Assembly: GCF_900461105.1 (NCBI RefSeq)
Contig: NZ_UFWZ01000001.1
Span: forward strand, 744,001-808,000
Source: Clostridium putrefaciens
GTDB taxonomy: Bacteria > Bacillota > Clostridia > Clostridiales > Clostridiaceae
Length of the DNA: 64,000 nucleotides
Direction: 5' to 3'
Under the pieces are notes generated by a model. It was not told the DNA's origin and did not search any database. It saw only the letters and a list, made by a program, of their open reading frames with translations. The translations under genes and the position numbers were made by a program. Of the stretch, positions 54,752 to 63,958 are shown piece after piece (positions within the stretch are counted from its first letter, which is position 1; each line of letters starts with the position of its first letter).

Positions 54752-57208
54752 TTATTTAACAACTATATTAACAAGTCGTCCTTTTATAACTATTACTTTT
54801 AAAATAGACTTTCCTTCTATAGAAGACTTTACATCATTGTCACTTAAAGCAGCTTCTTTAATTAAATCTTCAGATAAGCCAGAAGCTATATTTATTCTAG
54901 TTTTTATTTTTCCGTTAACTTGTATAGCTATTTCTATTTCGTCTTTTATTAAGGCTTTTTCATCTAACACAGGCCATTTTTGATTAAACACGGAATAGTC
55001 TATGTCTGAATCCTTTATTTTATATAAAAGGTTCCATTGTTCTTCAGCAAAATGAGGGGTAAATGGGGCTATAAGTTTTATAAAATCTGTTAATGTATCT
55101 TTAAGTAAACTTAGATTTTTTTCTGTTTCATTCATATATTTAGATAAAGCAGTGGTAAGTTCCATAATTCTTGCTATAGCGGTATTAAACTGAAGTATCT
55201 CTGAGTCGGTGGTAACATTTTTTATAGCAAAATGTCTCCAGTAGTTTAATTCCTTTTCGGCTTTATCCATAGTAGTTTTGTCTTCTATGTTATCTTCTAT
55301 AGCTTCTCTTGCAGAATCAATAACTCTTTCCATTCTTTCAACAAATTTAGCTATAGATTTAAGACCATCATCACTCCAAGCGCCACCTTCAATATATGAG
55401 AATCCAAACATTAAATACATCCTAAATACATCAGATCCATATTCACTAATATAATTATCAGGTGATATGGTATTTCCTTTAGATTTACTCATCTTTTGGC
55501 CATCAGGTCCTAGTATTAAACCTTGATGAGTTAATGATTTAAACGGTTCATCAAAGTTTAGATAGCCCATATCTCTTAAAGCCTTAGTTATAAATCTAGC
55601 GTAAAGAAGGTGCATGCAAGCATGTTCAGGTCCACCAACATATTTATCTACAGGTAAGATTTTATTTATCTTATCTATGTCAAAGGCCTTTTCACTGTTA
55701 TTAGAGTCTGCATATCTTAAATAATACCAAGATGAACATACAAAGGTATCTAAGGTATCAGCTTCTCTTTTAGCAGCAGCGCCACATTTTGGGCAAGTTG
55801 TATTTATAAATTCCTCTGATTTAGCAAGTGGTGACTTTCCATCTGGAGTAAACTCCACATCATAAGGTAATATCACTGGAAGCTGATCTTCGGGAACAGG
55901 GACAGTTCCACAATGTTCACAGTGAACTATAGGAATTGGAGCACCCCAATATCTTTGCCTTGATACAAGCCAGTCTCTTAATCTATAATTTGTTTTTAAA
56001 GATCCAAGATTTAAAGATTCTAACTTAGATACTATAGCGTCTTTACCTTCTTTTGTTGTTAAACCATTAAACTCTCCACTATTTATCATAGTTCCATGTT
56101 CAGTATAAGGTAATTCTTTTCCACCTTCTATAACTCTTTCAATAGGAAGATTATACTTAGTAGCAAAAGAAAAGTCTCTTTCATCATGGGCTGGAACAGC
56201 CATAACAGCACCAGTACCATAGGTTGCAAGGACATAGTCACCAATCCAAATAGGAACCTCTCTACCGTTTATAGGATTTATTGCATAGGAGCCACTAAAT
56301 ACTCCTGTTTTATCTCTAGTTATAGATTGTCTTTCAATTTCAGATTGTTTTTTAGCTTGAATTTTATAAGATTCAACTTCAACTTTATATTTATCTAATG
56401 TTAAGACATCCACTAATGGGTTTTCAGGGGCTAAAACTACATAGGATACTCCAAAAAGCGTATCAGCTCTAGTTGTGAATACTCCAAAGCTTAAATCTGA
56501 GTCTTTAACCCTAAAGGTTACTTCAGCCCCAGTAGATTTACCTATCCAATGTTTTTGCATTGATTTTGTTTTTTCAGGCCAATCTAGGGTATCTATATTT
56601 TCTAATAACTCATCTGCATAATCAGTTATTTTCAAAAACCATTGAGTTAATTCTTTTTTTGTAACTTCTGTTTCACATCTTTCACAAACACCATCAACTA
56701 CCTGCTCATTTGCTAGCACTGTATTACAGCTAGGGCACCAATTTACAGGAGCTTTTTTTCTGTAAGCTAAGTCTTTTTCAAAAAGTTTTAAGAAAAGCCA
56801 TTGAGTCCATCTGTAATATAGAGGATCAGAAGTTACAACTTCATGATCCCAGTTAAACATTGCACCCATAGATTTTAATTGTTCTTCCATGGTTTTTATA
56901 TTTTTAACTGTAGAATCCTTAGGGTGTATACCTGTTTTTATTGCAAAGTTTTCTGCTGGAAGTCCAAAGGCATCAAAGCCCATGGGCTGGAATACGTTAT
57001 ATCCTTGCATTCGCTTAAGTCTTGCCCAAGAGTCTACAGGACCATAGTTAAACCAGTGACCAGCATGTAATTTACTACCTGAAGGGTAAGAAAACATCTC
57101 TAATACATATAGCTTCTCTTTTGAACTATCTTCATCAAACTTATATAAATTAGTATCTTCCCATTTTTTTTGCCATCTTTTATCTACTGAAATATTATAT
57201 TTAGCCAT
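54752..57208 (-). CDS. leuS: Leucyl-tRNA synthetase
   Basis: An 818-residue class I synthetase. HIGH-type [10 protein letters not shown] at ~41-50, KMSKS in [11 protein letters not shown], a CP1 editing domain with [13 protein letters not shown], and zinc-ribbon cysteines [14 protein letters not shown]. Charges tRNA-Leu. ATG has AAGGAGG upstream on the minus strand. A T-box leader with a CUC (Leu) specifier controls it. Full length. Confidence 0.97.
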   Translation of the reverse strand: MAKYNISVDKRWQKKWEDTNLYKFDEDSSKEKLYVLEMFSYPSGSKLHAGHWFNYGPVDSWARLKRMQGYNVFQPMGFDAFGLPAENFAIKTGIHPKDSTVKNIKTMEEQLKSMGAMFNWDHEVVTSDPLYYRWTQWLFLKLFEKDLAYRKKAPVNWCPSCNTVLANEQVVDGVCERCETEVTKKELTQWFLKITDYADELLENIDTLDWPEKTKSMQKHWIGKSTGAEVTFRVKDSDLSFGVFTTRADTLFGVSYVVLAPENPLVDVLTLDKYKVEVESYKIQAKKQSEIERQSITRDKTGVFSGSYAINPINGREVPIWIGDYVLATYGTGAVMAVPAHDERDFSFATKYNLPIERVIEGGKELPYTEHGTMINSGEFNGLTTKEGKDAIVSKLESLNLGSLKTNYRLRDWLVSRQRYWGAPIPIVHCEHCGTVPVPEDQLPVILPYDVEFTPDGKSPLAKSEEFINTTCPKCGAAAKREADTLDTFVCSSWYYLRYADSNNSEKAFDIDKINKILPVDKYVGGPEHACMHLLYARFITKALRDMGYLNFDEPFKSLTHQGLILGPDGQKMSKSKGNTISPDNYISEYGSDVFRMYLMFGFSYIEGGAWSDDGLKSIAKFVERMERVIDSAREAIEDNIEDKTTMDKAEKELNYWRHFAIKNVTTDSEILQFNTAIARIMELTTALSKYMNETEKNLSLLKDTLTDFIKLIAPFTPHFAEEQWNLLYKIKDSDIDYSVFNQKWPVLDEKALIKDEIEIAIQVNGKIKTRINIASGLSEDLIKEAALSDNDVKSSIEGKSILKVIVIKGRLVNIVVK

Positions 57209-57254
57209 TTGAATTCCTCCTTGAATATATGATTTTAGATTTATATATTTGGGA

Positions 57255-57494
57255 ATTAAAAAAAGCCCTCATCTCTTATAAAGAGACGAAAGCATATTCC
57301 GCGGTACCACTCTGATTAGGCTATAATAAAATAACCTCTCTTAAAAAGATAAGGGATTTACCCTGCTCGCATTTCCTCAAGCTTACTCCTAGGCGAGTTC
57401 ATAAAGTTTATCACTGTTTTTCACCAAACAACAGCTCTCTTTAGACTAAACTAATTATTACTACTCCTAATCATTGCATCTTTGTTTAATTATA
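57255..57494 (-). promoter_or_regulatory. T-box leader of leuS, specifier CUC
   Basis: On the minus strand the T-box core AGAGTGGTACCGCGG is at 57299-57313. The terminator CTTTCGTCTCT (rc 57282-57292) / AGAGATGAGGG (rc 57266-57276) pairs over 11 bp with wobbles and is followed by CTTTTTTT. In stem I, GAACTC places a CUC Leu codon at 57395-57397 as specifier. Confidence 0.9.
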
Positions 57495-57500
57495 CATGCT

Positions 57501-57529
57501 ATTATAAAACACTTAGATGAATAGGTCAA
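57501..57529 (-). promoter_or_regulatory. leuS promoter abutting the IS target duplication
   Basis: On the minus strand: -35 TTGACC (57524-57529), 17-bp spacer, -10 TATAAT (57501-57506). The left copy of the 27-bp target duplication begins at the next base, 57530. Confidence 0.75.
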
Positions 57530-57556
57530 GACTATTAAATGTTATTTCATATGCTT
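57530..57556. repeat. Left target-site duplication of the IS
   Basis: 27 bp beginning GACTATTAAATG and ending CATATGCTT, identical to 59335-59361. Confidence 0.93.
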
Positions 57557-57658
57557 ATGATTCATTTATGATAATGTCTTAATATACCACATTTGATTAT
57601 GTCCCAAATACGAAAACATTGTATAATAAACCTCATGACTAGAAATGAGGTGCTGATA

Positions 57659-59050
57659 ATGAGAAAGGTGAATTTAACTATGGAAGAATTGGATAAGTAC
57701 TCTACTATAAAAAGGTTAATAGAAACGGATGGTAATAAAAACCGAGCATCTATTGCTCTCAATTGTTCAGTTAGGCATATTAACAGAATGATTAAGGGAT
57801 ATAAAGAAAGTGGAAAGGAATTCTTTATTCATGGTAATCGAGGGCGAAAGCCCGCACATACTATTGATGCTAATACAAAGCAGTTAATCTTAGATTTATA
57901 CTGCACTAAATACTGTGAAGCTAATATTACTCACTTCTCTGAATTGCTAAAAAAACACGAAAATATAACAGTTTCTACTAGCACCATTCATTCTATCCTT
58001 ATACAGAAGTTCATCCTGTCTCCTAAGGCGAAGCGTGCTACAAGAAAAAGAATCAAGGCTGAATTAAAAGAACTACAAAAATCAACTAATTCAATAAAAG
58101 AAATTGCTAAAATCCAAAGTTCCATAATTGCTGCCGAGGATGCACACCCTAGACGTCCAAGATGTGCTTATTCAGGCGAAATGCTCCAAATGGATGCTTC
58201 GGTACATCTTTGGTTCGGTAATGAGAAAAGCCAGTTGCATATCGCAGTAGATGATGCTACTGGAATTATTGTAGGGGCTTATTTCGATTCACAAGAAACT
58301 TTAAATGGCTACTATCATGTACTATACCAAGTACTTACTGACTATGGTATTCCCTACATGTTATTAACCGATAGACGTACTGTATTTGAATATAAACAAA
58401 AAAGATCCCCTTCAGTTGAAGAGGATACATTTACACAGTTTAGCTATGCATGTAAACAATTGGGTATAGAAATTAAAACCAGTAGTGTTGCACAAGCCAA
58501 GGGACGCGTAGAAAGAATGTTTCAAACGTTACAATCACGCCTCCCATTGGAAATGCGACTAGCTGGTATAAACACAATTGAGCAAGCAAATGAATTCTTA
58601 AACTCCTACATAAAAGAATTCAATGCTCAGTTTGCATTACCTATTGATAATATCAAATCTGTCTTTGAAATACAACCAGATATTGAAAAAATCAACTTAA
58701 TGCTTGCTGTATTAACAAGTAGGAAGGTGGATAATGGAAGTTGTATCAAATTTAAAAAGAATTACTATTTACCTGTTGATTGCAATGGATATCCTATACA
58801 TTATCGCAAAGGAACAGTCGGAACGGTAATTCAATCATTTAATGGCGAAGTCTTCTTGTGTGTAGACGAAAAGGTTTATGCACTAGATTTATTACCTGGG
58901 CATGAACTTTCCTCCAAGAATTTTGATTTAGCTGTTCCAAACGCCCAACCTAGAAAACGCTACATACCACCAATGAGTCATCCTTGGAAACAAGATTCAT
59001 TTGAGCAGTATCTAAAGAAACAGGCTCACCGTAACAATAATGTAGCATAG
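57659..59050 (+). CDS. IS1202-group (ISNCY) DDE transposase
   Basis: A 463-residue transposase: an N-terminal HTH region (RASIALNCSVRHINRMIKGY), then a second helical domain, then an rve/DDE integrase core. The triad is Asp in LQMDASVHLW, Asp in LLTDRRTVF and Glu in GRVERMFQTL. The C-terminal region after ~360 has a beta domain (KFKKNYYLPVDCNGYP). ATG 57659 follows GAGGTG (57648-57653). Frame is intact throughout, so the element may be active. Its codon use is slightly less AT-biased than its neighbours. Confidence 0.92.
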   Translation: MRKVNLTMEELDKYSTIKRLIETDGNKNRASIALNCSVRHINRMIKGYKESGKEFFIHGNRGRKPAHTIDANTKQLILDLYCTKYCEANITHFSELLKKHENITVSTSTIHSILIQKFILSPKAKRATRKRIKAELKELQKSTNSIKEIAKIQSSIIAAEDAHPRRPRCAYSGEMLQMDASVHLWFGNEKSQLHIAVDDATGIIVGAYFDSQETLNGYYHVLYQVLTDYGIPYMLLTDRRTVFEYKQKRSPSVEEDTFTQFSYACKQLGIEIKTSSVAQAKGRVERMFQTLQSRLPLEMRLAGINTIEQANEFLNSYIKEFNAQFALPIDNIKSVFEIQPDIEKINLMLAVLTSRKVDNGSCIKFKKNYYLPVDCNGYPIHYRKGTVGTVIQSFNGEVFLCVDEKVYALDLLPGHELSSKNFDLAVPNAQPRKRYIPPMSHPWKQDSFEQYLKKQAHRNNNVA

Positions 59051-59077
59051 GAACACTAAAAATATGCTTATTTTAGT

Positions 59078-59103
59078 CCTTTGAAAAACACAACCTTCAA
59101 AGG
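59078..59103 (+). terminator. Hairpin after the transposase gene
   Basis: CCTTTGAA (59078-59085) and TTCAAAGG (59096-59103), a perfect 8-bp stem, inside the IS 3' non-coding part, followed by TTTATT. Confidence 0.5.
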
Positions 59104-59270
59104 TTTATTAATTGAACCCAAAAATAATCTTTCAATTTTCATGAATAAAAAGTTTGAAGCCTACGGCTAAAATATATTTGGAAAAACTTCAAATCTACTG
59201 GGTAATCTTTTAACCGCTTTGCACAACATTCATTAAATAACCAAAACTAATAACTAAAACTAATATAAAA

Positions 59271-59302
59271 AGCACCAGAAAAAACTGGTGCTAATGTTTT
59301 TA
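59271..59302 (+). terminator. Terminator near the right end of the IS
   Basis: AGCACCAG (59271-59278) pairs with CTGGTGCT (59285-59292), followed by AATGTTTTT. It would insulate the IS from its neighbours. Confidence 0.8.
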
Positions 59303-59334
59303 ATATTTTGGGACATTTTCAAAAATGCTTGACA

Positions 59335-59361
59335 GACTATTAAATGTTATTTCATATGCTT
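59335..59361. repeat. Right target-site duplication of the IS
   Basis: Identical to 57530-57556. It contains the stop codon and last four codons of the S41 protease gene. Confidence 0.93.
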
Positions 59362-60897
59362 CATTGAAGAGATATTGTATCTTTCGCATAACTTAAGGAC
59401 TCTATCAAGTGCATCACTACTATTTACCCATATATCTGGTTCAAATCCTACTCCATCCATATTAGTATCGGTATTCTTAAATGCGATACCAGTTCCAAAT
59501 CTTAAAATAATATTAGAATTAGGAAGGCTAAACTCAGAGGTATCTGGTACTAGGAGGCATCCTCTTGAATTAGATCCTACAAAAATTATATTTTCTATGT
59601 TTCTAAGATAGCTTAAGAATCCTTCTGAGGCTGAAGCTACATCATCATCTACTAAAACAAAAACTAGATTTTCGTTTTCATACCATTTCCCGTTAAATAA
59701 ATATGAATCCCAATATCCATAATCTTCATTATTAATGCTACTATTTATCTTAATTAATAGTTCTTTATCAGAACTAAACTTCTCAATATATTTTTTATAG
59801 GCCCAAAGCTTTGCCTTACTATTCTTTTTCCCTACACTTTGGGTTATTTCCATATCCTGGCCCATGTAAGCATTTAACCACTTTTTCCATAAGGATTCAG
59901 CGCCACCAATATTTCCTCTTAAATCAATAATTAATACTTTATTTTTATTCAATCTTTCAGCACTCTCTACAAAATCATATAAACTATTGTCATTAGGGTT
60001 TGTTGGTCTCATACTCATAATTTTTAAGATAGGAATATTATCTAAAGTTTTCTCAGTTACAGAGGCTTCAGGTGTTTTATTAGCTTTTAGGTTTCTTTTT
60101 AAATTAACAATTTTATCGATAGTCTCATTTGTTTTATTATTTGTGAGACTTATGTTTAGGGGATAAATATCTCCACTATTATTTAATAACATGCCAATTG
60201 AATAGGCCAATTCTCCATCTTTAGTTATTGTAGATTTCATATATTTATCCGAAGGCTTTTCATCAATAGATGTTGCATACCACTTAGTATTGTTAATAGT
60301 GGTATAATACCCCTTAGTATCTTTTCTAAATATATAATCTTCATTATATACATAGATGGAGTTTTTGTTTATATTAATAGATGAATTAGAAATACTGAAA
60401 TGACCATCATTTATAAAACTCAATTCCTCTAATAGTAGTTTTTTAATATCATCATATTTTATATTTTCTATATTAGCCAATTCATTTAGAATTTCATTTT
60501 CTTTTTTTAGAAAAACTCCATCTCCGCCGAAATATTCATAAGGGCCATATACATATTTAAGTAGTTTAAACGTATATTCAATATCTTTATTAGCTTCATT
60601 TAGAGTTAAGATTTTGTTTGAAATGTTCTCATTTACGTATTTATAGTTTGTAAGTTCTTCTAAATCTTCATTTGTAAATATCTCTTCATTTATATTTTTA
60701 TTTTCCATATATTTTGAGATATCTAAAGGAGTAGAGTTAGATACGTTAAACTTTCTTTCTTCATTAATATTGTTTATAAAATCATAAAAGGCTACTTCTC
60801 TTTTTCTACTTTTGAAAATATAAAATGTTGATATGATAAATATTGATATAATAATAGATACAATTGTGAATATTAGTAGCCTTTTTTTTAGTTTCAA
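59347..60897 (-). CDS. S41-family (tail-specific/C-terminal processing) protease
   Basis: A 516-residue protein with one N-terminal membrane helix (LLIFTIVSIIISIFIISTFYI) and an extracellular S41 peptidase domain. KVLIIDLRGNIGG and VLVDDDVASASEGF show the expected nucleophile serine (SASEG), though the PDZ domain usual in Ctp proteases is not evident. The start is TTG 60897 with AGGTG six bases upstream on the minus strand; GTG 60906 is part of that SD. Its last codons lie in the IS target duplication; the insertion left the gene whole. Substrate unknown. Confidence 0.8.
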   Translation of the reverse strand: MKLKKRLLIFTIVSIIISIFIISTFYIFKSRKREVAFYDFINNINEERKFNVSNSTPLDISKYMENKNINEEIFTNEDLEELTNYKYVNENISNKILTLNEANKDIEYTFKLLKYVYGPYEYFGGDGVFLKKENEILNELANIENIKYDDIKKLLLEELSFINDGHFSISNSSININKNSIYVYNEDYIFRKDTKGYYTTINNTKWYATSIDEKPSDKYMKSTITKDGELAYSIGMLLNNSGDIYPLNISLTNNKTNETIDKIVNLKRNLKANKTPEASVTEKTLDNIPILKIMSMRPTNPNDNSLYDFVESAERLNKNKVLIIDLRGNIGGAESLWKKWLNAYMGQDMEITQSVGKKNSKAKLWAYKKYIEKFSSDKELLIKINSSINNEDYGYWDSYLFNGKWYENENLVFVLVDDDVASASEGFLSYLRNIENIIFVGSNSRGCLLVPDTSEFSLPNSNIILRFGTGIAFKNTDTNMDGVGFEPDIWVNSSDALDRVLKLCERYNISSMKHMK

Positions 60898-60949
60898 AAT
60901 AATCACCTATCTCTCAATTTTTATTCTATAAATAATTATAGATGTGTAA

Positions 60950-61112
60950 TTAAAAAGTTGACCATATATAATTTATGGGTAGATTAAGGACTCGAACCAT
61001 TATGTAAATAAGTGGAATTTGAACTCCCCACCTTGATATAAGGCTAGATACCATAAAAGGAGTATTGTGTCCTGAACCTGAAAATACCGATCCAAGTCCC
61101 ATAGGATAAAAA
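60950..61112 (-). pseudogene. MATE efflux transporter remnant
   Basis: On the minus strand, between the CYTH gene and the S41 protease, a ~50-codon frame (61102 to the stop at 60950-60952) reads MGLGSVFSGSGHNTPFMVSS, then LISRWGVQIPLIYIMVRVLN. This matches the conserved G-x-G-xx-xP-xxxS-I-W-x-xRIPLAY stretch of MATE multidrug transporters. It has no start signal or flanking helices, so it is the leftover of a ~450-residue gene. Confidence 0.65.
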
Positions 61113-61673
61113 TTAGATTCCTAAAGGAGATTTAGGCGTTATACCCTTATCATTTAATATGTCGTATATAGTTTTTGAAGAGGTATCTTCCATGGTATAA
61201 CCTAAAAGTTCTACGACTTCTTTTAACTCTTCTTCAGTAGAAGTTTCAACTTCTATATATGGAAAAGGGCAAAAAGATTCATCATTTATATCGATTTCGA
61301 TTAAAGAATTTTTATATTTATAACTTTCTCTGTACTTTTTTACAGATCCTACAAGTTCAAGGCCCAAAGATTCAAATAATTTAATGGCTTCATCGCCATC
61401 ACTAACTTCTATTTCAACTTCTTCCATGACCTTAAATTTATCTTGGCTTATCATTTTCTTTGTGGTCATATAATATGTAACCTTATTATTTAATAAATCT
61501 TCTACAAACCTCACTCTAGCGTAACCCTTTTTAGCTAAGAGAGTTTTACTTGGGAAATCAAATAAGTTATTTACTTGATTTTCACATTTTACATTTTCTA
61601 AATTTAAATTTTTAATTTTATTTCTTATTTCATCTAAATCAATGTCTAATATTTTAGTTTCTAGTTCCTTCAT
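61113..61673 (-). CDS. CYTH-domain protein (triphosphate tunnel enzyme family)
   Basis: A 186-residue CYTH protein with the ExExK signature at the start (Glu3, Glu5, Lys7 in MKELETK), RVRFVED and the later acidic strand pairs EEVEIEV and IEIDIND that line the tunnel. The family hydrolyses or cyclises triphosphates (thiamine triphosphate, tripolyphosphate, ATP). ATG 61673 follows AAGGAAGG on the minus strand. Immediately downstream is the MATE remnant. Confidence 0.87.
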   Translation of the reverse strand: MKELETKILDIDLDEIRNKIKNLNLENVKCENQVNNLFDFPSKTLLAKKGYARVRFVEDLLNNKVTYYMTTKKMISQDKFKVMEEVEIEVSDGDEAIKLFESLGLELVGSVKKYRESYKYKNSLIEIDINDESFCPFPYIEVETSTEEELKEVVELLGYTMEDTSSKTIYDILNDKGITPKSPLGI

Positions 61674-61838
61674 TGTTATCAACCTTCCTTTGTTTAAAAG
61701 TATTACATATTATGATATAATACTTTATTGTAAATATCTATATTTTTATGGGAAATAAAAGAGTCAATGAGTCTTTATATAAGATGAAAAGATTTTCATT
61801 TGAAAAGCATAATTAAAATATACTAGGTTGGTGAATAC

Positions 61839-62876
61839 ATGGAATATATTAATGATATACACATAAATGAGGCTATAATACACATTCTAGACAATAATGC
61901 TGGGGAGCCACTGCTTAATTCTTTTATTTTAGATTTAAACGAAGAGATATATAAGTTTTTATTAAAACATATGGAAAAGCTCTTAAAAGATGAAGAGCTT
62001 AAGTATGCTGTATTTAATTCTGGAAGAAACATAGTTAAAGAGTCAACACAAGAATATCTAAATGGAGAAAATGATATAGTAACTATATCCCACGACATTG
62101 CAAATCAACTCTTCACATTAATGAAATCTAATGGGAATGTGCCATCTTGCGACCTTATAGTGGTGTCAATATCCACAGAGTACAGTCCAATGCTTGCCAT
62201 ATTGAAGATGGATTATATAAAAAACTATGTGCATAAAATAGACTTTAAAGAAAATAACATAGACATAAATATAGTATCTCAAACATCAGGACTTCCATCT
62301 AGCGGTCAAAAGATTCAAAAGTGTGCTTTTATTAAGCCAATAAGACAAGATGAAAAGTTTCATCTTATGGTTTTAGATAAACAGAGTAAATCTAAGGAAA
62401 AAGAGCAATATGGATCTAACTATTTTATTTCCAATTATTTAGGCTGTAGCCTTGTAGATAATGAAAGAGATATGACTAAAAACCTATTAAATGCAACAGA
62501 AACCTGGACTAGAAATAATGTAAGTGAAGATGCAGGTAAGGCAGAAACAATAAGAACTACTGTAAAAAAGAAGTTACGAGAAGAGGAAACTATTAATGTT
62601 GAAGATCTTTCTACTGAACTATTTAAAGAAGAGCCTTTAGCAAAAGAAAGTTTTATTCAATTCGTAGAAGCTCAAGGGCTAGAGGATACAGTAACTATAG
62701 ATAAACAGTGGGTAGATAAAAAGCTTAAACGAACAAGGCTTAAAATAGATAAAGACATTGATCTTTATTTAAGTGAAGAGGCTTATCATGATAAAGATAG
62801 ATTTGAGATTAAGAAAAATGGTGATGGAAGCATCAATATAGTTATTAAACATGTAATTAATTATATAGAAAAATAG
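61839..62876 (+). CDS. Nucleoid-associated protein (NdpA/37K family)
   Basis: A 345-residue cytosolic protein of the YejK/NdpA family (PF04245): N-terminal INDIHINEAIIHILDNNAGE, central NYFISNYLGCSLVDNERDMT, and the C-terminal domain NVEDLSTELFKEEP. Members bind DNA or the nucleoid; exact role in Firmicutes is not well known. Stands alone; a bidirectional terminator follows. Confidence 0.9.
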   Translation: MEYINDIHINEAIIHILDNNAGEPLLNSFILDLNEEIYKFLLKHMEKLLKDEELKYAVFNSGRNIVKESTQEYLNGENDIVTISHDIANQLFTLMKSNGNVPSCDLIVVSISTEYSPMLAILKMDYIKNYVHKIDFKENNIDINIVSQTSGLPSSGQKIQKCAFIKPIRQDEKFHLMVLDKQSKSKEKEQYGSNYFISNYLGCSLVDNERDMTKNLLNATETWTRNNVSEDAGKAETIRTTVKKKLREEETINVEDLSTELFKEEPLAKESFIQFVEAQGLEDTVTIDKQWVDKKLKRTRLKIDKDIDLYLSEEAYHDKDRFEIKKNGDGSINIVIKHVINYIEK

Positions 62877-62909
62877 TAACCTATAGAAAAGTAGAAGCAA
62901 AGTTATATA

Positions 62910-62952
62910 AAAATGGTGGTACTCACCCTTAAAGGTAGTACCACCATTTTAG
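62910..62952. terminator. Bidirectional terminator
   Basis: AAAATGGTGGTACT (62910-62923) and AGTACCACCATTTT (62937-62950), a perfect 14-bp stem between convergent genes. Confidence 0.93.
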
Positions 62953-62962
62953 TTATTGATTA

Positions 62963-63892
62963 TTATTTATTCATACTGTCAGTAGAGCCTAAAACAAATT
63001 CTATTTTATCTTCTACTGTTTTTTGTACTGCGCTTCTTCCAGCACCTAAATATTTTCTTGGGTCAAACTCTTTTGGATCTTCTCCAAAAGTTTTTCTTAC
63101 AGCAGCAGTCATTGCAAGTCTTAAATCTGTATCCATGTTAATTTTGCAAACAGCCATAGATGTTGCTTTTCTTAACATATCTTCAGGAATACCCTTTGAT
63201 CCTGCTATGTTTCCACCAAATTCATTGCAAGTTGCAACAACTTTTGCATCTACAGCTGAAGCACCATGAAGTACTATTGGGAAACCTGGTAATTTCTTTT
63301 GGATATCTTCTAGTATATCAAATCTTAATTTAGCTTCTCCTGCAAATTTAAATGCTCCGTGGCTTGTGCCTATTGCTATAGCTAAGGAATCTACACCAGT
63401 TCTTTTAACAAAATCTACAGCTTGATCTGGGTCAGTATATACATGAACGTCGCTCTTAACGTCATCTTCAACGCCTGCAAGAACACCTAGTTCAGCCTCT
63501 ACAACAACTCCACGGCTATGTGCATATTCAACAACCTCTATAGTTTTTGCAACGTTCTCCTCATAATCATAATGAGAACCATCAAACATAACAGATGTAA
63601 ATCCACTAGCTATTGCAAGTTTAACTGCATCTAAGTCTGGACCATGATCTAAGTGAAGCGCAACATCTACACCAGTTTCTTTTACAGACGCTTCTACCAT
63701 TGCCTTTATATATTCAGGACCTGCATACTTAATAGCTCCAGTTGAACATTGAAGTATTACAGCAGAGTTTTTAGCTTTAGCACCTCTCATTACTCCTTGA
63801 ACTATCTCCATATTGTTAATATTGAAAGCTCCTATTGCGTATTTGCCTTCATAAGCTTTTTTAAACATTTCTTTCGTTGTAACTAATGCCAT
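62963..63892 (-). CDS. fba: Class II fructose-1,6-bisphosphate aldolase
   Basis: A 309-residue zinc aldolase of glycolysis. ALVTTKEMFKKAYEGKYAIG at the start, zinc site LHLDHGPD, EAELGVLAGVEDD, AIGTSHGAFKF, VLHGASA and NMDTDLRLAM. It is the housekeeping glycolytic type; compare the shorter tagatose aldolase at 9234-10091. ATG 63892 with AAAGGTGG upstream is preferred to the upstream in-frame GTG at 63904. Confidence 0.96.
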   Translation of the reverse strand: MALVTTKEMFKKAYEGKYAIGAFNINNMEIVQGVMRGAKAKNSAVILQCSTGAIKYAGPEYIKAMVEASVKETGVDVALHLDHGPDLDAVKLAIASGFTSVMFDGSHYDYEENVAKTIEVVEYAHSRGVVVEAELGVLAGVEDDVKSDVHVYTDPDQAVDFVKRTGVDSLAIAIGTSHGAFKFAGEAKLRFDILEDIQKKLPGFPIVLHGASAVDAKVVATCNEFGGNIAGSKGIPEDMLRKATSMAVCKINMDTDLRLAMTAAVRKTFGEDPKEFDPRKYLGAGRSAVQKTVEDKIEFVLGSTDSMNK

Positions 63893-63924
63893 AAAAAATA
63901 CCACCTTTCATTAATTAAATATAT

Positions 63925-63958
63925 AAGTCTGGGGACCTAAGACGTCCCACTGGGACTT
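63925..63958 (-). promoter_or_regulatory. Stable hairpin in the fba leader
   Basis: AAGTC (63925-63929) pairs with GACTT (63954-63958), enclosing GGGAC (63932-63936) / GTCCC (63944-63948). It sits ~32 bp upstream of the fba start on the minus strand and may stabilise the mRNA or regulate it. Confidence 0.5.

Larger units (their letters stand above)
57557..59334 (+). mobile_element. IS1202-type insertion sequence, ~1.78 kb
   Basis: One transposase gene flanked by imperfect terminal inverted repeats: about 17 of the first 23 positions agree between the left end (ATGATTCATTTATGATAATG region from 57556) and the reverse complement of the right end (TGTCAAGC...ATGTC ending 59334). It is bounded by identical 27-bp direct repeats. 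The unusually long duplication is the hallmark reported for IS1202 of pneumococcus, and size and transposase type agree. Both repeats are intact and the transposase is full length, suggesting a recent insertion. Confidence 0.9.

Noticed and set aside
60985-61035. tRNA T-arm-like strings (GGTTCGAGTCC, GTTCAAATTCC) on the minus strand
   Set aside because: No acceptor, D or anticodon arms fit around them, and the same bases read as a MATE-transporter protein fragment in one open frame.
62910-62950. GGTGGTACT suggesting a T-box core
   Set aside because: It is one arm of a simple terminator between convergent genes; no stem I or antiterminator is present.
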